Counted from the first letter of the stretch, positions 54,883 through 64,000 are shown. The stretch: DNA of 64,000 nt from AWTP1-13 sp963770295 (GCA_963770295.1 CAVYPA010000015.1:186001-250000), one strand, 5' to 3'. Numbers and translations are program-made. Notes: generated from the sequence alone by a model not told the origin.

Positions 54883-55107
54883 CTAAATCTTGAGGCGAAC
54901 CTTGCCGAAGGGATGACAAGACCACCTCTCAACGTGCCACGCGGGATTCTCCGCGATCCACTTCTGGGCTTCCATCTGACCGCGCCGAGCGCAGTGATAC
55001 GGCAACTGCAATGAGCCCGCCAGGTCTGGTTCGACGCTGATGTGAACTTCCTTGCAGATGGATGGCGTCTGCGTGAAGCAGATGGCCAGAATGATCGTCT
55101 CGTACAT
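54883..55107 (-). CDS. Small hypothetical protein with conserved cysteines
   Basis: Seventy-four residues: MYETIILAICFTQTPSICKE, then VHISVEPDLAGSLQLPYHCA, RRGQMEAQKWIAENPAWHVE and RWSCHPFGKVRLKI. Three cysteines lie at about residues 18, 39 and 64 (plus Cys10) and the N-terminus is hydrophobic, so it may be membrane-associated or exported. GAGAGGGAGGCTCAG fixes the ATG at 55107. The pattern is familiar from Rhizobiales genomes, but I know no function. It lies right upstream of the IS110 gene on the same strand. Confidence 0.7.
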   Translation of the reverse strand: MYETIILAICFTQTPSICKEVHISVEPDLAGSLQLPYHCARRGQMEAQKWIAENPAWHVERWSCHPFGKVRLKI

Positions 55108-55431
55108 CTGAGCCTCCCTCTCAATGACGGTCGACAATGAGGGTAGACGGACGATTTCCAGCCGTTGTGCGATAAATCACAAACCCGGATTAGCCTGAAG
55201 TCTGAAAGTATGTCCCTAAAGTCCTTAGGACGGTGGCAGCGTCGATCGCTGGAAAATGCTGCAAAATTTACGATTGGGCCGCTGCTGTGCCTTTTGCTCC
55301 CGGCATTAACGCCGGGGAGAATCGGATCACGTTTGCAACAAACGCAAAACCAAACGTGAAAAAACGAACTCAAATATGCGCGGTTTTGGTTCCACAGTTT
55401 TGGAGGTGCGGACAAGCAAGAGGAGCTGCCA

Positions 55432-55548
55432 ATGAAATGCATCGTAGCGACAGCCATTGCTGCTGCATTCTTTGCATTCCCAGCTGCTGCACAAGATGCA
55501 ACCAAAGGGAAATCCAGCACCGCTCCAGGCAAGACGGGCGCGCCTTGA
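55432..55548 (+). CDS. Very small exported peptide
   Basis: Thirty-eight codons: MKCIVATAIAAAFFAFPAAA is a textbook signal peptide ending AAA-Q, followed by QDATKGKSSTAPGKTGAP and TGA. AGAGGAGCTGCC precedes the ATG with ideal spacing. The mature peptide would have only about 18 residues, rich in Ser, Thr, Gly and Lys. The function is unknown. It may be a peptide gene or a truncated larger one. Confidence 0.55.
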   Translation: MKCIVATAIAAAFFAFPAAAQDATKGKSSTAPGKTGAP

Positions 55549-55901
55549 AAGGGTTCGGATCGCCCGCGACGCCGCCTTTCGAACACGACCGTCAATATCA
55601 CTGGTCTGCTGTCGGGACCTGAAAAGTTCTCGGCAAGCTCGCAAGCCCATTGTCGGTTTCGGGGAAGCTCGTCCACATAGAAGACAGCGAAAAGCGTTCG
55701 CCAATGCGCAAAAATAGCTCGTCGCCGCGAGTACCACCACGGGCATGTAAGGGCTGCTGCCCTATGCGCGCGTTTCGATTGCTTGCTGCACCGGCTTTTG
55801 CCTTCAAATTGCTCGACGCCGGGCCTAGGATTTGGACAGGCCGCTCAATCTTCGCAACGTCGATACGGATCGGCGAGCGGGCCTCATCAAGGAGGAATCC
55901 G

Positions 55902-56423
55902 ATGAAGGCAAATGCACCTAACCGCAGGGAATTCCTGTGCAGCACCGGTTTCGTCGCCGCGGGATTGGCGACGAGTGGCGCCGTCATATTCGCCCCGGAC
56001 TATTCCTGGGCGCTGTCCACTACTGCGATCGACGCGCACTCGGCGCAGACGTTGCTCGTCATGGCGCGTCAGTTGTTCCCACACGACCGCCTGGGCGATC
56101 AGTACTACGCCGCCGTGATCGACGCCGTCGACAAGCAGGCGGCAAGCGACGCCGCGTTGCGCAAGCTTCTTGCTGACGGTGTTGCGCGGCTCGATGGTGT
56201 GCGCGGCATCCGATGGGTCGAACTGAGCAACGGTGCCCGCAGCGCGGTGCTGAAAACGGTGGAGGCCAGCGAGTTTTTCTCCACGATGCGCACGGCAACG
56301 ATCAACAACCTCTATGGCAATCCGCTGGTCTGCCGCTTCTTCGGCTTCGAAGGATCGTCCGTCGAGCACGGCGGCTACATCAACCGCGGCTTCGACGACA
56401 TCGGCTGGCTGCCCAACTCGTGA
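55902..56423 (+). CDS. Gluconate 2-dehydrogenase subunit 3-family protein (Tat-exported small subunit)
   Basis: The product is 173 residues. The start at 55902 has GGAGGAATCC before it. A twin-arginine signal (APNRREFLCSTGFVAAGLAT) is followed by a helical domain of the gluconate-dehydrogenase subunit 3 type (AHSAQTLLVMARQLFPHDRL, YYAAVIDAVDKQA, SEFFSTMRTATINNLYGNPL and YINRGFDDIGWLP). In this family the small subunit carries the Tat signal for the whole complex, and the flavoprotein without its own signal is carried along. The gene for that flavoprotein begins 15 bp downstream, so both are surely cotranscribed. Confidence 0.92.
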   Translation: MKANAPNRREFLCSTGFVAAGLATSGAVIFAPDYSWALSTTAIDAHSAQTLLVMARQLFPHDRLGDQYYAAVIDAVDKQAASDAALRKLLADGVARLDGVRGIRWVELSNGARSAVLKTVEASEFFSTMRTATINNLYGNPLVCRFFGFEGSSVEHGGYINRGFDDIGWLPNS

Positions 56424-56438
56424 CCGGAGGATCGATCA

Positions 56439-57998
56439 ATGGCCAAAGCATTCGATCTCAAAGATGATTCAGTCGTCGTGGTGGTCGGTTCGGGCGCAGG
56501 CGGCGGAACGCTGTCCAACGAGCTCGCCCAGCGCGGCATCGATGTGGTGTGTCTGGAGGCTGGACCGCGGCTCGACATCACCAACATCGTCAACGACAAC
56601 GCCACCATGTTCAGTCGCCTGAGCTGGCTCGACAAACGCATCGGCACTGGCGATCTCAACGCGGCACTGCCGCTCTGGGTATGCAAGACCGTTGGCGGGA
56701 CAACGGTGCATTGGGCTGGCGCGTCGCTGCGCTTCCAGGAGCACGAGTTTCGTGCGCGCTCCGTCTACGGCAATATCCCCGGCGCCAATCTTCTTGACTG
56801 GCCGATCACGCTGCAAGAGCTCGAGCCCTTCTACACGCGCGCCGAGGACAAGCTGGGCGTCACCGGCACGCACAACATCCCACGTCTCCCTGGCAACAAC
56901 AATTTCAAGGTGATGGCGGCTGGCGCCAAGCGCGTTGGATATACCCAGGTCCACACCGGCAACATGGCGATTAACGCCGAGTCGCGCGACGGTCGCCCGG
57001 CCTGCCAGCAAATCGGTTTTTGCATGTCTGGCTGCGCCATCGGCGCTAAATGGTCGACGCTCTACACCGAGATCCCGAAAGCGGAGAGTACCGGTCATTT
57101 CGAGATCCGACCGGATAGCATGGTGGTCAAGATCAACCACGATGCCAGCGGCAAGGTCACCGGCGTCGTCTACGCCGACAAGAGCGGGACCCTGCAGGAG
57201 CAGAAGGCGCGCGTCGTCTGTGTCGCCGGCAATTCGGTCGAGACGCCGAGGCTCCTGCTCAATTCGGCGTCGTCGAAGTTCCCGAACGGGCTCGCCAACT
57301 CCTCGGGCCAAGTAGGACGCAACTACATGCGGCATATGACGGGCACGGTCTATGCCATCATGCCCGGACGGGTGAACTTCGACCGTGGCACCCAGATGGC
57401 GGGGATCATCAAGGATGAATCGCGGCACGATCCGTCCCGCGGCTTCGCTGGCGGCTACGAGATGGAGACCTTGCCCGGTTTCGGCCTTGCCGGCGTGGCG
57501 TCCAATACCATTGCAGGCGCGTGGGGCCCCGAGTACGCGAAGGTCATCGAGATGTACGACCATTTCGCCGGCATGTGGCTTGTTGGCGAGGACTTACCGC
57601 AGGCGGGCAACGGCGTCACGCTGCATGGCGCGGAAAAGGACACGCACGGGATGCCGGTGCCGGTGGTGCACTTCAAGGACCACGCCAACGACATCGCCAT
57701 GCGCAACCACGCCTACAAGGCGGGAACGGCGGTCTACCAGTCGCTCGGCGCCATGCAGGTGTTCGAGCTACCGCCATTCCCCAGCACGCACAACATGGGC
57801 ACCTGCCGCCAGAGCGAGAAGGCGCAGGACGGGGTGTGCAACACCTACGGCCAGGCCCACGACGTCGCCAATCTGTTCATCTCAGACGGCAGCCAGTTTC
57901 CTACTGGCGGCGCCGAGAACCCAACGCTGACCATCGTGGCGCTCGCGATCCGGCAAGCCGAATACCTGGCCAATCAGTTGAGTAAGAAGGAGATGTAG
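56439..57998 (+). CDS. GMC-family FAD-dependent dehydrogenase, large subunit
   Basis: The product is 519 residues with no own signal; export is presumably by the Tat small subunit. The FAD-binding motif VVVVGSGAGGGTLSNELAQR is N-terminal. A cysteine group CQQIGFCMSGCAIGAK matches the site that binds a [3Fe-4S] cluster in bacterial FAD-glucose dehydrogenases. The C-terminal active-site His is in PSTHNMGTCRQ and the Asn in GGAENPTLTIV. It probably oxidises a sugar or sugar acid, or another alcohol, in the periplasm. The usual third subunit, a multihaem cytochrome c, is absent here, so the electron acceptor is unknown. The start at 56439 follows GGAGG. Confidence 0.93.
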   Translation: MAKAFDLKDDSVVVVVGSGAGGGTLSNELAQRGIDVVCLEAGPRLDITNIVNDNATMFSRLSWLDKRIGTGDLNAALPLWVCKTVGGTTVHWAGASLRFQEHEFRARSVYGNIPGANLLDWPITLQELEPFYTRAEDKLGVTGTHNIPRLPGNNNFKVMAAGAKRVGYTQVHTGNMAINAESRDGRPACQQIGFCMSGCAIGAKWSTLYTEIPKAESTGHFEIRPDSMVVKINHDASGKVTGVVYADKSGTLQEQKARVVCVAGNSVETPRLLLNSASSKFPNGLANSSGQVGRNYMRHMTGTVYAIMPGRVNFDRGTQMAGIIKDESRHDPSRGFAGGYEMETLPGFGLAGVASNTIAGAWGPEYAKVIEMYDHFAGMWLVGEDLPQAGNGVTLHGAEKDTHGMPVPVVHFKDHANDIAMRNHAYKAGTAVYQSLGAMQVFELPPFPSTHNMGTCRQSEKAQDGVCNTYGQAHDVANLFISDGSQFPTGGAENPTLTIVALAIRQAEYLANQLSKKEM

Positions 57999-58016
57999 CG
58001 CATACATGACGCACGG

Positions 58017-58051
58017 CGGCGGTCCTGGGGCATTGTGCATTACGACCGCCG
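58017..58051 (+). terminator. Possible terminator hairpin after the GMC operon
   Basis: CGGCGGTC (58017-58024) pairs perfectly with GACCGCCG (58044-58051) across a 19-nt loop, 19 bp after the stop. There is no T-tract, so its efficiency as an intrinsic terminator is doubtful. Confidence 0.3.
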
Positions 58052-58123
58052 TTCGCGTGGGATCCCGGCGGCCACTCGCCATTTTGTGTCTGGAGGACAA
58101 GGCTGAAGTCGCTTTGGCAGTGT

Positions 58124-58312
58124 AGTCAGAACGCGCGTCTATCCTGAGAGCGCTTGCTCCCGGCTCGTGGAGCGCTTCTTCCCGCCAATCAAGGCGCTAC
58201 ATCCGCTGCCTCTTCACCGCTTCGACGCCAGAACCCGAGGCAGGAGCCCGGTGCGTTAGCCGCGCTCGCCGGGATCTGTGCGCGGGGCGGGGAGCAATCC
58301 TCGTTCCCTACC
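58124..58312 (+). repeat. Dispersed repeat, possible group II intron remnant, copy 2
   Basis: Partner of 27541-27735. The end is better preserved here: AGGAGCCCGGTGCGTTAG, CGCCGGGATCTGTGCG and TCCCTACCGCGACCA follow in order. These resemble from memory the conserved stem and flank of bacterial group II introns. The reading VERFFPPIKALHPLPLHRFD is shared with the other copy. No intron-encoded protein is present. Confidence 0.5.
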
Positions 58313-58521
58313 GCGACCATTTCGGGACCGATAGAGGCTCTTGCCATCCCCGGTGACGCAGCGAACACCATTAACTGCGCTTCGACTACAGACTTTCGGC
58401 GAGGCAATATCAATATAACTTCCGATGCTAACGCAGCTCCTGGAATGCCTAGGGATGTAAGCCGCGCTGCGGGTTGCCGGCCGAGGTGCTCGGCATGCGT
58501 TAAGGTTGAGGGAGCAAGCGG

Positions 58522-61231
58522 ATGCAGATGTCGGGCGCTGCGTCTTTGCCCCTTGACCGGCGGCTTTCGTGGATTGGCTCAATTGCACTCGCCATCGCGG
58601 TGAGCGTTGCTTACTTTCTCGCTGCTCAGCTTAGTCTGGCTCTGCTGACAAAGCCCGACGGCGTCGCTGTTTTCTGGCCTGCTGCAGGTATTTCCTCGGG
58701 CATACTTATTGCGCTCGGGCCACGGGTACGGCTGCCAGTAACCGTTGGAGTGGCGATCGCAAGCACTGGGGCGAGCCTCGTGGGCGATCGAAGCATCGCC
58801 GCTGCCGCCGTCTTCGCCCTGTCCAATGCTGGAGAGCCATTGCTGGTAGCCTGGTTGATCAAACGCCAGTTCGGCGATGACTTCAGGCTGGAAAGCCTGC
58901 CTAGCGTGCTCGGCTTCTTCGCGGCAGCAGGGATCGGACCGGCGATCTCGGGTAGTTTGGCGACAGTGGGGTTTATCCTTTTCTACAGTTCAACGGCGCC
59001 AGTTCTGACCACTTGGCTAAACTGGTTCGCTTCTGATGCGCTGGGCATCATCATGGTGGCGCCCCTACTGATCGGCCTTAGCGGTTTACAGCGTGAGTTT
59101 CCGGACAAATGGGGGTTGGCGGCCGGTACGTTGACGCTTGCATTGCTCGTCCTCTTAACCGCAATTGCTTTCAGATCGCCCGCGCATTACTGGTACACGG
59201 CCCTGCCGCTTGCCATGCTTTTACCTGCACTGCTGGCCGCTTATTGCAGTCCGGTATTTGCCGCGGCCGCTGCGCTTACTCTCGGCTTTGCCGTGGTCTG
59301 GACAACGACATTCGGGATTGGCGACTTCGGCGAGCCACAGAGCTTGCATGATCGCGCATATGCCGGGCGAGCGACACTGCTGGCAATCTCAACCTGTACG
59401 CTCCTGCTTGCCGCCCTCTTCGCCGAGAGACGGCATAAAGAGGCAGCACTCAGGGAAAGCAATGAAAGGTTGGCCGATGGATTGGCAGCTGGCGAGGTGA
59501 TTGCCTTCGAATGGAATGCCAGCACGCGCCAATCGCGCCGCAGCAACAATGCCAATCTCATTCTTGGCGAAGAGCTGGAAGGTCGTCCGCGGCCAAATGA
59601 ATTTCTCAGGCGCGTGCATCCAGAAGATCGCGAACGCCTCAGGACATGCATACACGGCCTTTGCCCCCAGAATCCTGCGTATGCCCTGAGTTTCCGCTTC
59701 TGCTGTGTTGACGGACGTCAGATTTGGCTGGAGGAGCGTGCAAGGGGTGAATTCGACACCGTCGGAAGGCTCTTGCGCATCAAGGGCCTGACCCGTGACG
59801 TCACCGACCGCAAACAATCAGAGCACATAGCCCAACGGCTCGTTTCTGTCGTCGAGTCTTCCGAAGATGCGATCGTAAGCAAGGATCTTAATGGCGTCAT
59901 TGTGAGTTGGAACGAAGGCGCGGAACGCCTGTTTGGCTATTCTGCAGAAGAAGTCATCGGCAAGCCGATCTTGATCCTGATTTCCGCCCGATCGTCGGCA
60001 CGAGGAGTTGACGATCCTCGAGCACATTCGATCGGGTGAACCCGTCAAGCATTACGAAACCGTCCGGCGTCGCAAGAATGGAACTTTGGTTGACATCTCG
60101 CTCACGATCTCACCGATCCGAGATGCCACACAGGTGATCGTCGGCGCCTCCAAGATCGCGCGTGACATCACCGACCGTAAGAAAGCCGAGGCGGCTCTGG
60201 CCGAGCGCACAATTCAGCTCGCTATTGCAGGAAAGGCCGCCCTCGTTGGTAGCTTCGCGTACGATGTCGATACGGAGAGGCTGCAAATTACCCCGGGTTA
60301 CGCCGCCATCCACGGCTTCCCAGATGGAACCATCGAGATTGCGCGCAGCGAATGGCAGGCAGGTGTGCACCCTGATGACCGCATGCGATGGGAAGCACTT
60401 CGGAGCCGCGCCCATCGCGAGCGGTGGCAAGAATATAATGGGGAATATCGAATTGTTCGCTCAGGCAACGAGGTTCGCTGGATCGAGGCGCGAGTGTTCG
60501 TGTCGTACGCGAGTGATGGCCGGCCGCAGCGGGCGGTAGGCATTGACATCGATGTCACCGCGCGAAAACGCGCAGACGAACAACAGCGCACACTGAATGC
60601 TGAGCTCGATCATCGTGTGAAGAACGTGCTCGCTACCGTCAGTGCCATCATCACCCAGACACCGAAAGCTGGGATCTCGTTAGCGGACTTTGTGGCGGGG
60701 TTCGATGGCCGCATAAAATCGTTGGCGAGAACGCATGAACTGCTAAGTGACCACCACTGGCAGGACGTATCTCTGGCAGAGGTCGTCCGACGCGAAATTG
60801 AGCCCTATGCGGCGGGTAATGCTACGATTCTCGGTCCAGCCGTGACACTGAAAGCTGCAGCCGCCCAAGCGGTGGCAACGGTGCTTCACGAGCTGGCCAC
60901 CAACGCCGCAAAGTATGGCGCGTTTTCCCGGTCGAGCGGTCGACTATTTGTCGCCTGGTGCTGGCTAGACAATGGAGCGCATGGTCGGCTGGCCATCCAA
61001 TGGCAGGAGTCCGGCGGTCCCGCTGTTTCAACACCAAGTCAATTTGGTTATGGGACCAGTATAGTTCGCGAGCTCATTCCGTTCGAGCTCGGCGGCTCAG
61101 TTGACCTCACCTTTGCAAGCGACGGGCTCCAATGCCGACTAGAAATTCCTGCGGACTGGTTCAATAGCGACGCTCCGATAGGCGACGCTTCACGAGGCTT
61201 CGATCTCGAGCAAACCGTCTATCGAAATTGA
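58522..61231 (+). CDS. MASE1-PAS HWE-family sensor histidine kinase, split by a 1-base insertion
   Basis: Without the insertion this is one protein of about 900 residues. Residues 15-300 form a MASE1 membrane sensor with about eight helices (PDGVAVFWPAAGISSGILIA, NWFASDALGIIMVAPLLIGL). Three PAS domains follow, two of them ending DVTDRKQSE and DITDRKKAE. The HWE kinase core is LDHRVKNVLATVSA, LHELATNAAKYGAF and AIQWQESGGP. At 59981-59983 a run TTT has one T too many: removing it joins ...GKPILILI to PPDRRHEELTILEHI. As it stands the first frame ends at 60039 and the rest is in a second frame (60008-61231). GAGGGAG precedes ATG 58522. No response regulator is adjacent. Confidence 0.85.
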
Positions 61232-61479
61232 CGGAGCTCGCATGCATTAAATTGTCCGGATGCGACACACGCGCCGTTGCAACCGGGTGGTCAGCTTCTA
61301 CCGTGTCGACTGTGGCTGGACGTCGGTTGCTGGCACTTTTCGCCCGTGAGCTGGTCAGTCCATGGCTCCTTCACCCGGGAAGGGAAAAGAGGTCGGCAAC
61401 GCTCTTGACCCCAAGCAACCGCGGTTCAAGTTCAGCGAGCGCGGTTTTCACGCGCTCGTCCGCCTTTGGCTTGCTTCGG

Positions 61480-62380
61480 TGTGGCACCCGCCATTGGCCC
61501 GGTCGGCCGTGTGATCGGAAACACTGCGCGCACATGCTCGGCCCACATCTGGCAAAAGGCCATGGCGTACCGGGGCAGCGGACGGCGCTTATCCCACAAG
61601 ACGGCCAGCGGCTCGCGCAGCGGCCGGCCCCGATACACGATGGGATGCGCTCGGAATGTCGACGCAATGATGTCGACCCCGTGCTGGGCTTCGGCGCGAA
61701 CGCAGCAAGGTGTGTGGGGAGCGGCTTTCGAGCCGATGTTGGGTTCGTAAGCCCCGCCAGGCGGCATGCTGCGTCAAAGGCTCGGCGAAGCCCGACAGTC
61801 GCCCACCGCTGCTCGGCGAGCACACCGATAGCCGCTATCCGGCAGCAGCAACGGATAAGGCGCGAGGCGCCCAACCTCGATCGTGCCGCGGCTGCCAAGT
61901 GTGATCGATGAATGGCACGCGGCGAGGAGCTCGGCCGGTTCCAGTGGCTGGCACCCGAACTGCCCGTCGTCTAGCGGAACCCCGTATGGGAGCATTTGGC
62001 CAAGGTGTATCTCGCCGCGTTCCAGCATGGCCAGAATTTCAAAGACCACTTCCCTCCGAGACCTTCACCTGCACGTTGGGATAGCGTTCCGCGATAGCGG
62101 TGCAGGAATTTCGAAAACACGCCTTCAATGTGTAGGGGCGTGGCAGCAACTTTCAACACGCCCACGTCACCGCGACGGAGGTCCTGCGCCCATTCGCCGA
62201 CGCCGGTAACGTAATTCAACAGACCTCGCCAATCGCTGAGCAGCCTGCTCGCCTTCCCCAGCATGCGGTGGCCCTTCACCTGAGGCGCCACTGGATGATC
62301 GCAGCGGCGGCATCACCGTTTCTGTCTGGTCCCCCTTGTCACAGCGTCCACGCGCTCAAGCGTCGCAAGAAAGCTACGAT
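61480..62380 (-). pseudogene. LysR-family regulator pseudogene
   Basis: Pieces of a LysR effector domain are read in several minus-strand frames: MLGKASRLLSDWRGLLNYVT, RRGDVGVLKVAATPLHIEGV, then MLERGEIHLGQMLPYGVPLD, PLEPAELLAACHSS and EVGRLAPYPLLLPDSGYR, then YRGRPLREPLAVLWDKRRPL and MWAEHVRAVFPITRPT. At least three frameshifts and a loss in the N-terminal helix-turn-helix region are present. No single open frame could produce the protein. The original target is unknown. Confidence 0.75.
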
Positions 62381-62463
62381 GCAGCCAAACTTTCTCCACA
62401 CCGTTGCGGGAGAACCGCTCGGGTAGAGGTGCGTGATCGCTATGTAAGAGTAACAAGAGTAAC

Positions 62464-63358
62464 ATGCGCCCATACCCCGTTACGGGCTTCCTGCTCGCAA
62501 TAGTTCAGTATAACGGAATACATTTCGCGAGCTTTATTACTTTTTGCCTCGCCCTATCATTTTTCAGCTTCGCCGCAAACGCGCAGTGCCACAGGAACGG
62601 TGCTTACGACGCTTCTGAAATCGCGAATAGCGCCTTCTTTAGCACACGCGAGCAGACCAAATTCGCTCCCGGCGAGCGCCATTATCCGTTAGCCTCGCAT
62701 GCAACGGCCCGTTATTGCTTTTCGCGCGGCTGCGCCGGTCAGCTCACCGTGAAATGGACTGATGAAGAGCAGATCCGATTGCATTACTTGCGCGCTTCGA
62801 TGGTTCAGAATGAGGACCCGTCATCGGAATTGCGCTTTATCAAAGTCGCCACGTTGCAAATGGAGACTTGGCTTTACGCGCGTTTGCAAAGTCTCGATTC
62901 CTCGACTGTGATCGGAATTATGAAGAGGATTGCCAGTCATTATGGTGGATCGCGTTCCGAAGATGCGACTTGGATTACCGGTGCGATGGGTTCCCACGAC
63001 CGTTTTGATAAAGAATGTGCCACTTATGCGATGGAGGCTACGCAGCATTTACTTGTGTTGGCAAATTTGGGCTTGATTCGACACTGGAACGTGATGGCAC
63101 CAGTTTATCGGTATGGAATTCCAGGTCACTGGACCGCAGGTCTGGAAAATCGCGACACTTGCGAGAATTACCGGTTCGATCTCAATACGGGGGCATCGGC
63201 CCGATACAGTTTTCACGTCAAGGGGCAAGATCCGGCAATCTTGGCGCTGGAGAACAGCCAGAGTTACGCCTACCTGTTTCCGGGGATCGACGGCAACGGT
63301 ATGGGCCGGCCAGCCGGACATCATCGTCGAGACGTTCCGGCCGGTTCGTCTGCACTGA
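62464..63358 (+). CDS. Exported hypothetical protein, possible 1-base insertion near the end
   Basis: The product is about 298 residues. An N-terminal hydrophobic signal ends SFAANAQ. The mature part contains FAPGERHYPLASHATARYCF, EIRLHYLRASM-like EQIRLHYLRASMVQNEDPS, FIKVATLQMETWLYARLQSL and GHWTAGLENRDTCENYRFD. No family is recognised with certainty. The DNA is less GC-rich than its neighbours, which may signal transfer. As read, the frame ends at 63387 with an unlikely tail. Leaving out one A at 63301 yields GIDGNGWAGQPDIIVETFRP and VRLH with a stop at 63356-63358, which looks more natural. The ATG follows a duplicated AAGAGTAAC. Confidence 0.7.
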
Positions 63359-63387
63359 AGGGACCTCTGCCCCCAGTCGCGCGGTAG

Positions 63388-63768
63388 GCTCAACCCCGAC
63401 GTGATGGGTAGGCCCGCTCACCATGGCACGATGGACGGATGGCACGGGCTCAACTTCGAATGCAAATTATTGCAGCTGCTCACGACAAAAATGGGCACTC
63501 TTTGCACATGGGTAGTCGATCCATGGCGGCTTCACTTCAAAACCGGGCAATGACTCAACGGCGCTTCTGATCCAGCAGCCATCGCCACGATACTGCGTGA
63601 CGTTACGTTCACGAGCGTGATCGCCAAAATACTCACCCGACCTGGCCGCCCCCCTTGTCGCGAGCGACATGCTGTGTCGCGCCAGAAATTTCGGTATGGT
63701 CTTGGAGCTGAACGATCGGCGCCTCATGTCAACCCGCAAGTGGATCGAAAACTGTGGACGGAAATAAA
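63388..63768. other. Intergenic region, no supported gene
   Basis: The minus-strand frame here lies opposite the start of the next gene and is not protein-like. No hairpin with a T-tract was noticed. Confidence 0.4.
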
Positions 63769-64000
63769 ATGAAGATTTGCCGTCGGCGGCTTCTCCATCT
63801 CGGCGCCGGAGCAGCGGCAGTTCCCTTCGCTTCTCAACTGACGCGTGCAGAACATCGCCCCGCCCAGCCGCTGCCGGGGTCAAACAATCGACCGCTTGCC
63901 GAACGGCTCGCTGACTACGCTTCCGGGCTTCGCTACGAAGACCTCGACGCAACGACCATCGAGCGAGTGAAGGCGCTCGTGATCGATACGATCGGCTGTG
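63769..64000 (+). CDS. MmgE/PrpD-family protein with Tat-like signal, start only
   Basis: Seventy-seven codons up to the window edge. The signal MKICRRRLLHLGAGAAAVPF has the RRRLLHLG pattern of Tat substrates, then SQLTRAEHRPAQ. After it, LAERLADYASGLRYEDLDAT then TIERVKALVIDTIGC matches the conserved beginning of MmgE/PrpD (2-methylcitrate dehydratase-like) proteins. Family members such as PrpD work in the cytoplasm, so the signal is noteworthy. The rest of the gene, and so its substrate and operon, lies outside. A weak ribosome-binding site (GGACGGAA) precedes the ATG. Confidence 0.75.
   Translation, partial: MKICRRRLLHLGAGAAAVPFASQLTRAEHRPAQPLPGSNNRPLAERLADYASGLRYEDLDATTIERVKALVIDTIGC

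Noticed and set aside
1..64000. CRISPR arrays, tRNA or rRNA genes, prophage modules
   Set aside because: No regularly spaced repeats, cloverleaf sequences, ribosomal segments or phage structural genes were recognised.

Overview
The window looks like an accessory region from a high-GC alphaproteobacterium, most likely a soil Hyphomicrobiales close to Bradyrhizobium/Xanthobacteraceae. That placement is an inference. It rests on two HWE-family histidine kinases, a cyanide-insensitive-type cytochrome bd oxidase, a methanethiol S-methyltransferase of the MddA type, an IS110 element of a kind common in that group, Tat-dependent exported proteins and strongly GC-biased codon use. No rRNA, tRNA, CRISPR array or replication origin was seen. 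Coding density is low. Long stretches hold only decayed genes and dispersed repeats.

Layout. 0-5 kb: small hypothetical genes and an ankyrin-repeat protein whose ribosome-binding site lies in a strong stem-loop. 5-14.5 kb: an HWE histidine kinase, then on the minus strand an operon of a membrane-anchored PQQ-type dehydrogenase, cydA and cydB (cydB carries a 1-base frameshift), a patatin-like lipase, a relic of another PQQ-type dehydrogenase, and an alpha/beta hydrolase. 14.5-24.5 kb: Cache protein, second hydrolase, PsiF-like protein, arylsulfatase, exported protein, outer-membrane barrel (frameshifted at its last codons), and a second full PQQ-type dehydrogenase followed by a scar of the cydB 3' end. 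24.9-30 kb: an SsuABC/TauABC-type ABC importer and a Tat-exported DUF1254/DUF1214 protein. 30.4-35.5 kb: a TetR-adaptor-RND efflux operon with a clear palindromic operator. 35.6-45.6 kb: hypothetical protein, second DUF1254/DUF1214 protein, an N-terminally short TRAP permease, LysR regulator with its box, mddA, orphan binding protein, methyltransferase relic and an APH-family kinase. 45.9-52.5 kb: a very large exported TPR-CHAT protein followed by a broken autotransporter. 53-64 kb: truncated IS110, small proteins, a two-subunit GMC/gluconate-dehydrogenase-type enzyme, a MASE1-PAS-HWE kinase split by a 1-base insertion, a LysR pseudogene, an exported unknown protein and the start of a Tat-exported MmgE/PrpD protein running off the right edge.

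How it fits together. The strongest theme is periplasmic oxidation coupled to quinone: a PQQ-type dehydrogenase sits 7 bp upstream of cydAB, and the locus has been copied and eroded. One further full PQQ gene, one PQQ relic, one cydB scar and three copies of a shared repeat are visible. Transport (ABC, RND, TRAP) and exported hydrolases (sulfatase, lipase, esterases) complete a picture of an organism handling varied soil organics.
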